Of a DNA stretch of 17,063 nucleotides, positions 6,671-13,395 are shown piece by piece (position 1 is the first letter of the stretch; the number at the start of each line of letters is the position of its first letter). The notes under the pieces are model-generated. The model was not told the DNA's origin and did no database searches. It was given only the letters and a program-made list of their open reading frames with translations. Location of the stretch: NCBI GenBank assembly GCA_002774705.1, contig PFCN01000030.1, forward strand, positions 1 through 17,063. The letters run 5' to 3'. The position numbers and the translations under genes are program-made. This stretch comes from Candidatus Niyogibacteria bacterium CG10_big_fil_rev_8_21_14_0_10_42_19 (GTDB lineage Bacteria > Patescibacteriota > Minisyncoccia > 1-14-0-10-42-19).

Positions 6671-6852
6671 TGAAAGCATCGGAATTAAAAAATAAATCAA
6701 AAGAAGAATTACAGGAAATTTTAAAAAAGAAGCGCCATGAGCTTTTGGAGTTCAAGTTTTTGATAGGCCAGGGTCGTGTTAAAAACAATAAGGCGGGGCG
6801 GGAATTAAAAAAAGACATCGCGCGCGTTTATACGCATTTAAAACAAATATGA
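6670..6852 (+). CDS. rpmC: Ribosomal protein L29 (uL29)
   Basis: This small two-helix protein near the tunnel exit neighbours L23. The start at ATG 6670 gives the normal MKASELKNKSKEELQEIL. An upstream in-frame TTG would add MLCSRSISNG, but those codons are the 3' arm of the palindromic element and are not family sequence. The length is 60, with the typical KKKRHELLEFKFLIGQG and a C-terminal KKDIARVYTHL. It has no usable Shine-Dalgarno site because the upstream bases form a stem. Its stop overlaps the rpsQ start (ATGA). Confidence 0.95.
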   Translation: MKASELKNKSKEELQEILKKKRHELLEFKFLIGQGRVKNNKAGRELKKDIARVYTHLKQI

Positions 6853-7091
6853 GCTACGAAAACGCAAAAATTTTAAAAGGAGTTATTGTCTCGCACGGCG
6901 GTAAGAAAACCGCCGTAGTTAAGGTTGAACAATACTTAAAGCATTTAAAATATAAGAAATATATTAAACGGAGCAAAAAATATAAGGCTCATGATGAAAA
7001 AGATGAGTACGCGGTCGGCGATAAAGTTAGTATCAGAGAAACAAAACCCATATCCAAGGATAAAAAATGGGTAGTTATTAAAAAGATATGA
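6849..7091 (+). CDS. rpsQ: Ribosomal protein S17 (uS17)
   Basis: This small-subunit OB-fold protein binds 16S rRNA early in assembly. The 80 residues show KGVIVSHGGKKTAVVKVE, HLKYKKYIKRSKKYKAHDE and VGDKVSIRETKPISKDKKWVV, all typical. It starts at ATG within an ATGA overlap with rpmC and ends in an ATGA overlap with rplN, so the three genes form a tightly coupled unit. Confidence 0.97.
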   Translation: MSYENAKILKGVIVSHGGKKTAVVKVEQYLKHLKYKKYIKRSKKYKAHDEKDEYAVGDKVSIRETKPISKDKKWVVIKKI

Positions 7092-7453
7092 TCCAAGTAG
7101 GAACAAGATTGAGCGTAGCGGATAATACCGGAGCAAAAATGATCCAGTGTTTTAGGATACCCGGCGGGACGAGAAGGCGGTATGCCCGTCTTGGTGATAT
7201 TATTATCGGTTCTATCAAGAGCGTGGAGCCCCGTAAAGCCGTAAAAAAGAAAGAAATTGTGCGCGCGGTTGTGGCGAGGCAACGCCAGGCGTTTCGGCGC
7301 AAAGACGGTTCGTATATTCGTTTTGACGAAAACGCGGTCATTATAGTTGACGGCAAAGAGCCCCGCGGTGGAAGAATCTTCGGCCCCATACCGCGCGAAC
7401 TTCGTGAAAAAGGATTTACAAAGATAATTTCTTTAGCTGAAGAAGTTGTTTAA
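7088..7453 (+). CDS. rplN: Ribosomal protein L14 (uL14)
   Basis: This large-subunit interface protein contributes to an intersubunit bridge. The 121-residue sequence starts MIQVGTRLSVADNTGAK and contains RLGDIIIGSIKSVEP, VVARQRQAFRRKDGSYIRFDENAVIIVD and GRIFGPIPRELREKGF. The length is normal. Its TAA stop at 7451-7453 directly abuts the first of three tandem palindromic elements that separate it from rplX. Confidence 0.98.
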   Translation: MIQVGTRLSVADNTGAKMIQCFRIPGGTRRRYARLGDIIIGSIKSVEPRKAVKKKEIVRAVVARQRQAFRRKDGSYIRFDENAVIIVDGKEPRGGRIFGPIPRELREKGFTKIISLAEEVV

Positions 7454-7573
7454 TCCCGTACGAAATAGCAGACGAAGAATAAAAATATGATATACAATAA
7501 AAGGTCAGAATTTATAAATAGTAAACTTAGGAGGCGAGATGTTTTCAGCGTCCGCATCTTATTTCGTACGGGA
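7454..7573 (+). mobile_element. 120-nt palindromic element Ea, divergent member
   Basis: This copy has the terminal stem TCCCGTACGAAATA with an exact reverse complement at its 3' end. It differs from the other three copies in matching positions on both arms (TACG/CGTA in place of TTAG/CTAA), so pairing is kept. It keeps the 4-nt bulge on the 3' side and a shared central motif around ATGATATA and AATTTATAA. AGGAGG at 7529-7534 stands 4 nt before an ATG at 7539 that opens a 15-codon frame. It directly follows the rplN stop codon. Confidence 0.8.
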
Positions 7574-7577
7574 TGAA

Positions 7578-7698
7578 TCCCGTTAGAAATAGCGAACGCA
7601 CAGGTATTAAAATGATATATGATAGAAAGTCCAAAATTTATAAGATATAATCCAAGAATGCAACGCTTTGCTGTGTTCGCGTTCTATTTCTAACGGGA
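7578..7698 (+). mobile_element. 121-nt palindromic element Eb, tandem copy
   Basis: Eb is nearly identical to E1 (two differences) and Ec (two differences). It is joined to Ea and Ec by TGAA linkers, so the repeating unit is element plus TGAA (125 bp). In E1 the inner stem has an A-U pair at a position where Eb and Ec have G-U, so pairing survives. A perfect TATAAT (7646-7651) lies 6 nt before an ATG (7658) with a 12-codon frame (including its stop) ending in the 3' arm. The junction ATG at 7573 opens a 25-codon frame ending at 7650. Confidence 0.85.
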
Positions 7699-7702
7699 TG
7701 AA

Positions 7703-7823
7703 TCCCGTTAGAAATAGCGAACGCACAGGTATTAAAATGATATATGATAAAAAGTCCAAAATTTATAAGATATAATCCAAGAACGCAACGCTTTGCTGTG
7801 TTCGCGTTCTATTTCTAACGGGA
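7703..7823 (+). mobile_element. 121-nt palindromic element Ec, tandem copy abutting rplX
   Basis: Ec is the third unit of the array. Its last base is the A of the rplX ATG, just as E1 ends on the A of the rpmC ATG. It has the same 15-bp terminal stem, the same bulge and a TATAAT at 7771-7776; the small internal ATG of the other copies is ACG here. Deleting 7454-7823 would leave TTTAATGAAA, a stop-start overlap. Confidence 0.85.
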
Positions 7824-8131
7824 TGAAATTAAAAAAAGGAGATCAGGTTCATATTGTTTCAGGAAAAGACAAAGGCAAAGAAGGAAAGATTCTTCGTATT
7901 TTACCGGAGGTCGGTAAGATAGTGGTTGACGGGATAAACGCCCAGATGAAGCACCAGCGTTCCCGCCGGGAAGGTAAAAAGGGGGAGAAGGTTCGCAAGT
8001 TTATGCCGCTTAACGCTTCAAATGTGATGATAGTTTGCCAATCATGCAAGAAGTTTTCAAGGATTGGGTATAAATCGGGGAACGAAGCCCGTAAAGTGCG
8101 CGTATGTAAAAAATGCCAGGCAGAGCTATGA
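7823..8131 (+). CDS. rplX: Ribosomal protein L24 (uL24) with CxxC zinc-finger-like C terminus
   Basis: This assembly-initiator protein of the large subunit has the KOW motif at the N terminus (KKGDQVHIVSGKDKGKEGKIL). ATG 7823 is chosen because the sequence upstream in the same frame is the palindromic element. The 102 residues end with two CxxC pairs (C72/C75 and C95/C98), which probably bind zinc, as in many bacterial L24 proteins. No Shine-Dalgarno site is available, since the bases before the ATG form the 3' arm of element Ec. Confidence 0.96.
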   Translation: MKLKKGDQVHIVSGKDKGKEGKILRILPEVGKIVVDGINAQMKHQRSRREGKKGEKVRKFMPLNASNVMIVCQSCKKFSRIGYKSGNEARKVRVCKKCQAEL

Positions 8132-8145
8132 TTTTTTAGATTAAA

Positions 8146-8679
8146 ATGACAACAACCAAGCAAAAAACGAATAAAGAGGAAAACCGGAAGCTAATGGCGG
8201 ATTTGGGTTATAAAAACACGATGGCCGTTCCTAAGATCGAGAAAGTTGTTTTAAATGTGGGAGTAGGACGGAGGACGGAAGAGGAGCGAGGGCGAATAGT
8301 AAAGGCGCTTGAGCTTATTTCGGGCCAGCACTTAGCTCCGCGTCCCGCCAAAAAATCCATATCTTCTTTTAAATTAAGACAAGGCCAGATCGTCGGCTAC
8401 GCAGTGACATTAAGAGGAAAAAGAATGAATGATTTTATGAGCCGTTTTATAAACATAGCTCTCCCGCGAACTCGCGATTTTAGAGGAGTAGATTCAAATT
8501 CGGTTGATAACCAAGGCAACTTGACAACGGCTATTCGTGAACATATTGTATTCCCAGAGATAGCGGGAGAGGACACAAGGACGATCTTCGGATTTGAAGT
8601 GACGATAGTTACAAGCGCCAGATCGAAAAAAGAAGGAGTCGCCTTTTTTAAAGCAATGGGGTTTCCATTTAAGAAATAA
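8146..8679 (+). CDS. rplE: Ribosomal protein L5 (uL5)
   Basis: This protein joins the 5S rRNA particle and contacts P-site tRNA. The 177 residues contain VPKIEKVVLNVGVG, SGQHLAPRPAKKSISSFKLRQGQIVGYAVTLRG, DFMSRFINIALPRTRDFRG, GNLTTAIREHIVFPEI and the C-terminal FEVTIVTSA motif. The length is typical. The spacer of 14 bp after rplX has no Shine-Dalgarno site. It lies 5 bp before rpsN. Confidence 0.98.
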   Translation: MTTTKQKTNKEENRKLMADLGYKNTMAVPKIEKVVLNVGVGRRTEEERGRIVKALELISGQHLAPRPAKKSISSFKLRQGQIVGYAVTLRGKRMNDFMSRFINIALPRTRDFRGVDSNSVDNQGNLTTAIREHIVFPEIAGEDTRTIFGFEVTIVTSARSKKEGVAFFKAMGFPFKK

Positions 8680-8684
8680 AAATT

Positions 8685-8870
8685 ATGGCCAAAAAATCAA
8701 CAGTAGCAAGATCAAAAAGAGTCCCGAAATACAAGTCGAGAATAGTTCGGAGATGTTTTCGTTGCGGACGCAAAAGAGCCTACATGAAAGAATTTGATCT
8801 TTGCCGTATATGTTTTAGAGAATTGGCTAATGAAGGATTGTTGCCGGGAGTTAGAAAATCATCGTGGTAA
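8685..8870 (+). CDS. rpsN: Ribosomal protein S14, zinc-binding short form (uS14)
   Basis: This is a small-subunit head protein of 61 residues. It is the short, zinc-binding form, with ligand pairs C24/C27 (CFRC) and C40/C43 (CRIC) followed by FRELANEGLLPGVRKSSW. Its place between rplE and rpsH is the normal spc-operon position. The longer zinc-free form of the family is not involved here. Confidence 0.98.
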   Translation: MAKKSTVARSKRVPKYKSRIVRRCFRCGRKRAYMKEFDLCRICFRELANEGLLPGVRKSSW

Positions 8871-8887
8871 TTTAAATATATATATAT

Positions 8888-9274
8888 ATGGATCCAATAG
8901 CAGACATGTTCGTGATAATAGTAAATGCCCAGCGCGTTCAAAAACAGAATGTATCTGTTTCGTATTCCAAATTAAAAATGGAGATAGCGAAATTATTTGA
9001 ATCAAAGGGATATATCAAAGAGGCGGTAAGACACGGGAGAAAGACCAGAAGGACGATTGATATTGTTTTGAATTACACGGGAGACAAGCCGGCTATTGAG
9101 AACATACGAAGGATATCAAAACCTTCGAGGCGTATTTATTCCGGCTGGAGGCAGTTAAAAACATACCGAAAAGGACGGGGTTTCGTGATAATTTCAACCC
9201 CAAAGGGCATTATGGGGTCAGGGGAGGCTGAAAAAAGTAAATTAGGCGGAGAAGTTCTCGGCCGTATATTATGA
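8888..9274 (+). CDS. rpsH: Ribosomal protein S8 (uS8)
   Basis: This 16S central-domain binder represses the spc operon translationally in E. coli. The 128-residue protein starts MDPIADMFVIIVNAQ and ends with the family signature KGRGFVIISTPKGIM followed by GGEVLGRIL. The start is preceded by an alternating TA run rather than a Shine-Dalgarno site. Its stop overlaps the rplF start (ATGA). Confidence 0.98.
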   Translation: MDPIADMFVIIVNAQRVQKQNVSVSYSKLKMEIAKLFESKGYIKEAVRHGRKTRRTIDIVLNYTGDKPAIENIRRISKPSRRIYSGWRQLKTYRKGRGFVIISTPKGIMGSGEAEKSKLGGEVLGRIL

Positions 9275-9816
9275 GTAGAATCGGAAAAAAACCAATACAC
9301 ATACCCGATGGAGTAACTGTTTCAAAAGAAAGTAATGTTATTCTTGTTAAGGGTCCGAAAGGAGAACTCAAGCGTCAGGTGCGTGATGACGTTATTTCGT
9401 TCGACTTTAAGGGCAAGGAGGTAATTTTAAACGCGACAAAAGAGGGCGCCGGAGCGCGGTCTTTATGGGGCACTTACGCTTCTCATATTAAAAATATGAT
9501 CCAAGGAGTAACTGTTGGTTTTGAAAAGATCCTTGAGATTGAGGGAATAGGATTTAAGGTAGAGCTCAAGGGGAATGATTTGATTTTGAATTTGGGTTTT
9601 TCTCATCCTGTCATGGTGAGCGCCCTTGAGGGGATAAATTTTAAAGTCGAAAAGAACGTTATCACCGTCTCCGGTATAGATAAAGAGGCCGTTGGTGAAA
9701 TGGCCGCGCGCATCCGCGCGATAAAAAAACCTGAACCGTACAAAGGAAAGGGTATTCGTTATCGGGGCGAGGTTGTCAGAAGAAAAGCCGGCAAGAAAGC
9801 GGCGGTAAGCGGATAA
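9271..9816 (+). CDS. rplF: Ribosomal protein L6 (uL6)
   Basis: This large-subunit protein lies near the GTPase centre. The 181 residues hold two L6 repeats: MSRIGKKPIHIPDGVTV to KGPKGEL in the first, and LEIEGIGFKVELKGNDLILNLGFSHPV with KPEPYKGKGIRYRGE in the second, ending in RKAGKKA. The length is typical. It starts in an ATGA overlap with rpsH, indicating coupled translation. Confidence 0.98.
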   Translation: MSRIGKKPIHIPDGVTVSKESNVILVKGPKGELKRQVRDDVISFDFKGKEVILNATKEGAGARSLWGTYASHIKNMIQGVTVGFEKILEIEGIGFKVELKGNDLILNLGFSHPVMVSALEGINFKVEKNVITVSGIDKEAVGEMAARIRAIKKPEPYKGKGIRYRGEVVRRKAGKKAAVSG

Positions 9817-9830
9817 AATAATTTAAATTT

Positions 9831-10190
9831 ATGTTATCAAATCAAAAGACCAGAGAATTAAGAATAAGGCGTAAAAACCGGGTGCGCGCGAAGGTTGGAG
9901 GGACGGCATCATGCCCGCGCTTTTCGATTTTTCGATCAAACGCCCATTTGTATATCCAATTGGTGGACGACGAAGCCGGGAAAACTATTTTGGGGATATC
10001 CGACAAGGACCTTAAACTTAAAAGCGGACGCGCGGGCATAAATGATGCCAAGACTCTCGGAAAAGAAATTGCCAAGAAAGCAAAAGAAAAGGGCATCGAA
10101 AGGGTGGTTTTCGATCGTTCGTCTTATGCTTATCATGGAAGGGTGAAGGCAATCGCGGATGGAGCCCGTGAAGAAGGATTAAAATTTTAA
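9831..10190 (+). CDS. rplR: Ribosomal protein L18 (uL18)
   Basis: This protein binds 5S rRNA together with L5. The 119 residues contain RIRRKNRVRAKVGGTASCPR, FRSNAHLYIQLVDDEAGKT, LGKEIAKKAKEKGIERVVFDRSSYAYHGRVKAIADGAREEGL, which are canonical. It follows rplF after 14 AT-rich bases and precedes rpsE by 12. Confidence 0.98.
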   Translation: MLSNQKTRELRIRRKNRVRAKVGGTASCPRFSIFRSNAHLYIQLVDDEAGKTILGISDKDLKLKSGRAGINDAKTLGKEIAKKAKEKGIERVVFDRSSYAYHGRVKAIADGAREEGLKF

Positions 10191-10202
10191 TATAAAAATA
10201 TA

Positions 10203-10667
10203 ATGCAAAGAAGACAAAGAAATTTTAAAGAAAAATCCGAATTTGATCACAAGCTGATCGATCTTAGAAGGGTGGCCAGAGTTGAAGCGGGAGGACGACG
10301 TTTTTCTTTCCGGGCGACTGTTGTTGCCGGAGACAAAAAGGGACGCGTGGGTGTTGGCGTTGCCAAGGGGACCGATACCGCACTTTCCATTGAAAAAGCT
10401 TTTCGCGAGGCGAGAAAAAATGCCATAACCGTTCCGATCACCGAGAACGGCTCTATCCCGCATGATGTTGAGGCCAAATATTCAAGCGCAAAAGTATTAA
10501 TAAGAAGAGCGCCCACCGGAACCGGACTTGTGGCCGGGTCTGCCGTAAGGACGATCCTTGATCTTTGCGGGGTGCAAAATACCACAGCAAAGATACTTTC
10601 GCATACCAAAAATAAAATAAATAATGCCAGAGCGGCGATAGAAGCTTTAAAAAAATTAAAAAAATAA
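10203..10667 (+). CDS. rpsE: Ribosomal protein S5 (uS5)
   Basis: This small-subunit protein is involved in decoding fidelity and mRNA unwinding. The double-stranded RNA-binding-like domain runs from about residue 17 (DHKLIDLRRVARVEAGGRRFSF) through KKGRVGVGVAKGTD to PHDVEAKYSSAKVLIRRAPTGTGLVAGSAVR. The length of 154 is slightly short because the tails are trimmed. It is followed after one base by rplO; the L30 gene normally found between them is absent. Confidence 0.97.
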   Translation: MQRRQRNFKEKSEFDHKLIDLRRVARVEAGGRRFSFRATVVAGDKKGRVGVGVAKGTDTALSIEKAFREARKNAITVPITENGSIPHDVEAKYSSAKVLIRRAPTGTGLVAGSAVRTILDLCGVQNTTAKILSHTKNKINNARAAIEALKKLKK

Positions 10668-10668
10668 C

Positions 10669-11100
10669 ATGCAGACACATCAGGTAAAGTCAAAATATTC
10701 AAAAAAGAAAAAAAGGGTCGGGCGCGGAGGCAAGCGCGGGACCTATTCGGGCAAGGGGTTGAAGGGGCAAAAATCGCGAGCGGGCCACAAAATGCGTCCC
10801 GAATTTAGGGATATAATCAAAAAAATCCCGAAAAAACGAGGTTATCGAATGAGCGTGGCCAGAAGCAACGTTCAAGAAGTTAATCTCGGTTTCTTGGATA
10901 AGATTATCAAAGAAGGTGAGACTGTGACTCCGAAATTGCTTGCTTTGCGCAAAGTCATTAAAATATCGGGGAGAAAATTTCCCGAAGTTAAATTACTTGC
11001 TTCAGGCAAGCTTACCAAGAAACTTTTAGTAAAAGATTGTCAGGTATCGGCGGGGGCAAAAAAGAGAATTGAAGAGCTCGGGGGGCAGGTCCTTGGGTAG
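10669..11100 (+). CDS. rplO: Ribosomal protein L15 (uL15)
   Basis: This large-subunit assembly protein has the Gly/Lys-rich N-terminal region VGRGGKRGTYSGKGLKGQKSRAGHK, then PKKRGYRM, and ends with VSAGAKKRIEELGGQ. The length of 143 is normal. It starts directly after rpsE (TAA, one base, ATG), where most bacteria have rpmD in between. It precedes secY by 39 bp. Confidence 0.97.
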   Translation: MQTHQVKSKYSKKKKRVGRGGKRGTYSGKGLKGQKSRAGHKMRPEFRDIIKKIPKKRGYRMSVARSNVQEVNLGFLDKIIKEGETVTPKLLALRKVIKISGRKFPEVKLLASGKLTKKLLVKDCQVSAGAKKRIEELGGQVLG

Positions 11101-11139
11101 TATTTAAAATTGAGGGGGTATCTTATATCATATATATAT

Positions 11140-12405
11140 ATGTTTTTGGAAAAGCTTAAATTTGTTTTTTCGGATCCGGGTCTTAGAAAGAAGATCCTTT
11201 TTGTTTTGGGGGTCTTGTTCATATTTCGTCTCGGAGCTATTATCCCGATCCCCGGAGTGGATGCGGCCCGCCTGAAGGAATTTTTTGCCGGTAATCAATT
11301 TTTCGGTCTTTTGAATATTTTTTCCGGAGGGACTCTCGATAATCTTTCTATAATGATGCTTGGAGTCGCGCCTTATATTACCGGGTCCATAATTATGCAG
11401 CTTTTAACCATGATTTTCCCCCGGCTTAAGGAGATCTATCAAGAAGAGGGAGAGGCCGGACGAAAGCGGTTCAATCAATATTCCCGTCTTCTTACGGTGC
11501 CATTAGCCGCGCTTCAGGGCTTCGGACTTTTAGCTCTGCTTGAACGGAACGGAGTTTTGGGCGATCTCACCGCTTTTGACCGGATATTTAATGTAATCAT
11601 AGTTATTGCCGGGACCGTTCTTTTGATGTGGCTTGGAGAGCTGATATCGGAAAAGGGCATTGGCAACGGCATCTCCATCCTTATTTTTGCAGGTATAGTT
11701 TCGGCCGTTCCTTCGGCTATTTCGCAGACATTTGCTGTTTTTGAGTATTCGCAGATTCCGCTTGTTTTAGGGTTTTTAGTGTCCGCTCTCGTGATAATCG
11801 CGGGCGTAGTATTTATTACGGAAGGACAACGTCCCATACCTATTTCTTACGCAAAGCGCATCCGCGGGATGAGAGTTTATGGCGGGATGTCCACCTACCT
11901 TCCGTTAAGGGTTAATCAAGCGGGGGTTATTCCGATAATTTTCGCGCTGTCCATTCTTTTGTTCCCGCAAATGATGGTTAGTTTTTTGACCGGCATAAAT
12001 AGTCCCACTATCCAGTCAATCTCACAGTCGCTTCTCGCCTTTTTGAATAATCCGTGGGTTTACGCTTTTTTGTATTTCTTTCTTGTGTTTGCTTTTACTT
12101 ATTTTTATACCGCCGTGACTTTCGATCCCGATGCCATTTCAACCAACCTGCAAAAACAGGGGGCGTTTATTCCGGGTATCCGTCCGGGGCGTTCAACGGC
12201 CGAATTTTTGTACCGCGTACTTTCGCGGATAACTTTAATCGGCGCTCTTTTCTTGGGATTGATAGCCGTTTTACCGCTTGCCATGAGAGCGGTTACGGGG
12301 CTTGTTACCCTAACCATCGGAGGAACGGCTCTCTTAATCGTTGTTTCGGTAGTACTTGAAACCATAAAACAGATTGAAGCGCAGATTGCTACCATGGAAT
12401 ATTAA
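11140..12405 (+). CDS. secY: Protein translocase subunit SecY
   Basis: This is the pore of the Sec translocon in the inner membrane, with ten membrane segments expected for the family. I chose ATG 11140, giving MFLEKLKFVFSDPGLRKKILF; the upstream TTG at 11110 would add ten unrelated residues. The 421-residue protein shows FRLGAIIPIPGVD, LGVAPYITGSIIMQLL, the cytoplasmic loop EEGEAGRKRFNQYSR, ERNGVLGD-type periplasmic loop, ISEKGIGNGISILIF, PISYAKR and STYLPLRVNQAGVIPIIFA. All are hallmark SecY motifs. It closes the ribosomal cluster and lies 38 bp before adk. Confidence 0.97.
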   Translation: MFLEKLKFVFSDPGLRKKILFVLGVLFIFRLGAIIPIPGVDAARLKEFFAGNQFFGLLNIFSGGTLDNLSIMMLGVAPYITGSIIMQLLTMIFPRLKEIYQEEGEAGRKRFNQYSRLLTVPLAALQGFGLLALLERNGVLGDLTAFDRIFNVIIVIAGTVLLMWLGELISEKGIGNGISILIFAGIVSAVPSAISQTFAVFEYSQIPLVLGFLVSALVIIAGVVFITEGQRPIPISYAKRIRGMRVYGGMSTYLPLRVNQAGVIPIIFALSILLFPQMMVSFLTGINSPTIQSISQSLLAFLNNPWVYAFLYFFLVFAFTYFYTAVTFDPDAISTNLQKQGAFIPGIRPGRSTAEFLYRVLSRITLIGALFLGLIAVLPLAMRAVTGLVTLTIGGTALLIVVSVVLETIKQIEAQIATMEY

Positions 12406-12429
12406 ACACATTATATTTTTTTGTTCGTT

Positions 12430-12435
12430 TATAAT
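12430..12435 (+). promoter_or_regulatory. -10 box for adk, leaderless or near-leaderless
   Basis: A perfect TATAAT ends 8 nt before the adk ATG, so transcription would start within about two bases of the start codon. No convincing -35 is visible at the right distance. It implies adk can be expressed apart from secY. Confidence 0.55.
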
Positions 12436-12443
12436 TATATAAA

Positions 12444-13199
12444 ATGAGCCGAGATCAGCAAAATAAAAAAGAGAAGATGGATATGAAAAGGATTCCGGTT
12501 ATTTTCTTTATAGGGGTGTCTGGCTCGGGTAAAGACACTCAGGCGGATTTTTTGATTGATAATTATGGTTTTATCAAAATAAGTTCCGGTAATATACTTC
12601 GCGAGATCAAGAAAGAAGCGGAAGGGAACCCCGATAATTACGAAGCGGGAGTCATTAAGCGTATTCTTGATGACGGCAAGTTTGTTCCGACACTTACTAT
12701 AGCCAGTCGTTGGTATCATATTCTTATAGATCTTATCCATAAAATGAAATTTTCTCATGGACCCAAAGATAAGATAAAGGGGATTATATTTTCTTCAAGT
12801 CCGCGGAAGCTTGCCGAGGCATTATTGCTTGAAGATTTTTTTAATACATGGCCGGAGGCGTCTGTTTTTGAAACAAGGCCAATTTTTATTGATGTTTCCG
12901 AAAAGGAAGCTTTACGGAGGCTCCAAAACCGCCTGGTTTGCGCAAGCTGTAAAAAGAATTTCATGATAACGAACAAAGAAGATAAGCCGGTAAAATGTGA
13001 TTCTTGCGGGGGTGTCCTTGAGGTTAGGCATGATGATACCGAAGAAAATATAAAAAGTCGTTTTAGGGAATTTAAAGAATTTCTTATTCCCGTGATAGAT
13101 TTTTACGGGAAAAACAACAAGCTCGCGACGATAAAGGGAGAGCAATCCGTTGAAGGAGTATATAAAGATATTATTGGAGTGTTGAGTTTGGATAAATAA
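12444..13199 (+). CDS. adk: Adenylate kinase, divergent
   Basis: By family this enzyme catalyses reversible phosphoryl transfer between ATP and AMP. The P-loop is GVSGSGKDT (24-32), followed by ISSGNILREI and GKFVP. The LID carries a four-Cys zinc site (C166, C169, C185, C188) and RHDDTEENIKSRF. At 251 residues it is longer than the usual 215 or so. The NMP-site motif DGFPR is replaced by IFSSSPRK (115-122): the Arg remains but the Asp is gone. This could alter substrate choice, so a related nucleotide kinase is possible. Later Mets (residues 12 and 14) are alternative starts. The position after secY supports adk. Confidence 0.85.
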   Translation: MSRDQQNKKEKMDMKRIPVIFFIGVSGSGKDTQADFLIDNYGFIKISSGNILREIKKEAEGNPDNYEAGVIKRILDDGKFVPTLTIASRWYHILIDLIHKMKFSHGPKDKIKGIIFSSSPRKLAEALLLEDFFNTWPEASVFETRPIFIDVSEKEALRRLQNRLVCASCKKNFMITNKEDKPVKCDSCGGVLEVRHDDTEENIKSRFREFKEFLIPVIDFYGKNNKLATIKGEQSVEGVYKDIIGVLSLDK

Positions 13200-13229
13200 A
13201 AACCCCGCAAGTGATCAGTGGGGTTTTTT
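13198..13229 (+). terminator. Intrinsic terminator after adk
   Basis: CCCCGC (13203-13208) pairs with GTGGGG (13218-13223), including one G-U pair. A-rich bases precede the stem and T6 follows (13224-13229), and the loop is 9 nt. It ends the transcription unit that runs through adk and separates map. Confidence 0.85.
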
Positions 13230-13289
13230 GCTTAAATCCAAACATCTTTTTGATTTTTATATCTTGTAATTTGATTTGATATTTGGATT

Positions 13290-13346
13290 TTTCCGCCTGC
13301 CTAGCCCGTGCCGGTACGGCTGAGGAATCCGCCTCCGGCGGAGAAC
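13290..13346. repeat. GC-rich palindromic insert flanked by 8-bp direct repeats
   Basis: A short GC-rich block sits within AT-rich spacer between adk and map. It contains TCCGCC-TCC-GGCGGA and a near-palindrome CCGTGCCGGTACGG. It is flanked by TTTGGATT at 13282-13289 and 13347-13354, which could be a target-site duplication. Its CCGCCTG and GCCTCCGGCGG words recall the tandem repeat at 18-148, so the two may belong to one mini-palindrome family. The AT-rich rest of the spacer (13230-13281) shows only an inverted AAATCCAAA at 13234. Confidence 0.55.
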
Positions 13347-13360
13347 TTTGGATTCATTTC

Positions 13361-13389
13361 TTTACCAAACAACTTAAATATCCTAAAAT
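13361..13389 (+). promoter_or_regulatory. Promoter of map, predicted leaderless
   Basis: TTTACC (13361-13366) is 17 bp from TAAAAT (13384-13389). The -10 box ends 6 nt before the map ATG at 13396, so the transcript would begin at or next to the start codon. A terminator just upstream makes an own promoter necessary. Confidence 0.65.
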
Positions 13390-13395
13390 CTTCTA

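Noticed and set aside
6849..7091. Recoded UGA (glycine), as in some Candidate Phyla Radiation lineages
   Set aside because: UGA serves as the stop of several normal-length proteins here (for example in the ATGA overlaps), so the standard code applies.
7573..7650. 25-codon frame beginning at the Ea/Eb junction as a real gene
   Set aside because: It exists only where two elements abut, has no ribosome binding site and matches nothing known; E1 lacks the same start.
11110..11139. Start of SecY at TTG 11110
   Set aside because: It adds ten residues unlike SecY; ATG 11140 gives the family N terminus. A -10-like TATCAT before it is in a TA run and too ambiguous to call.
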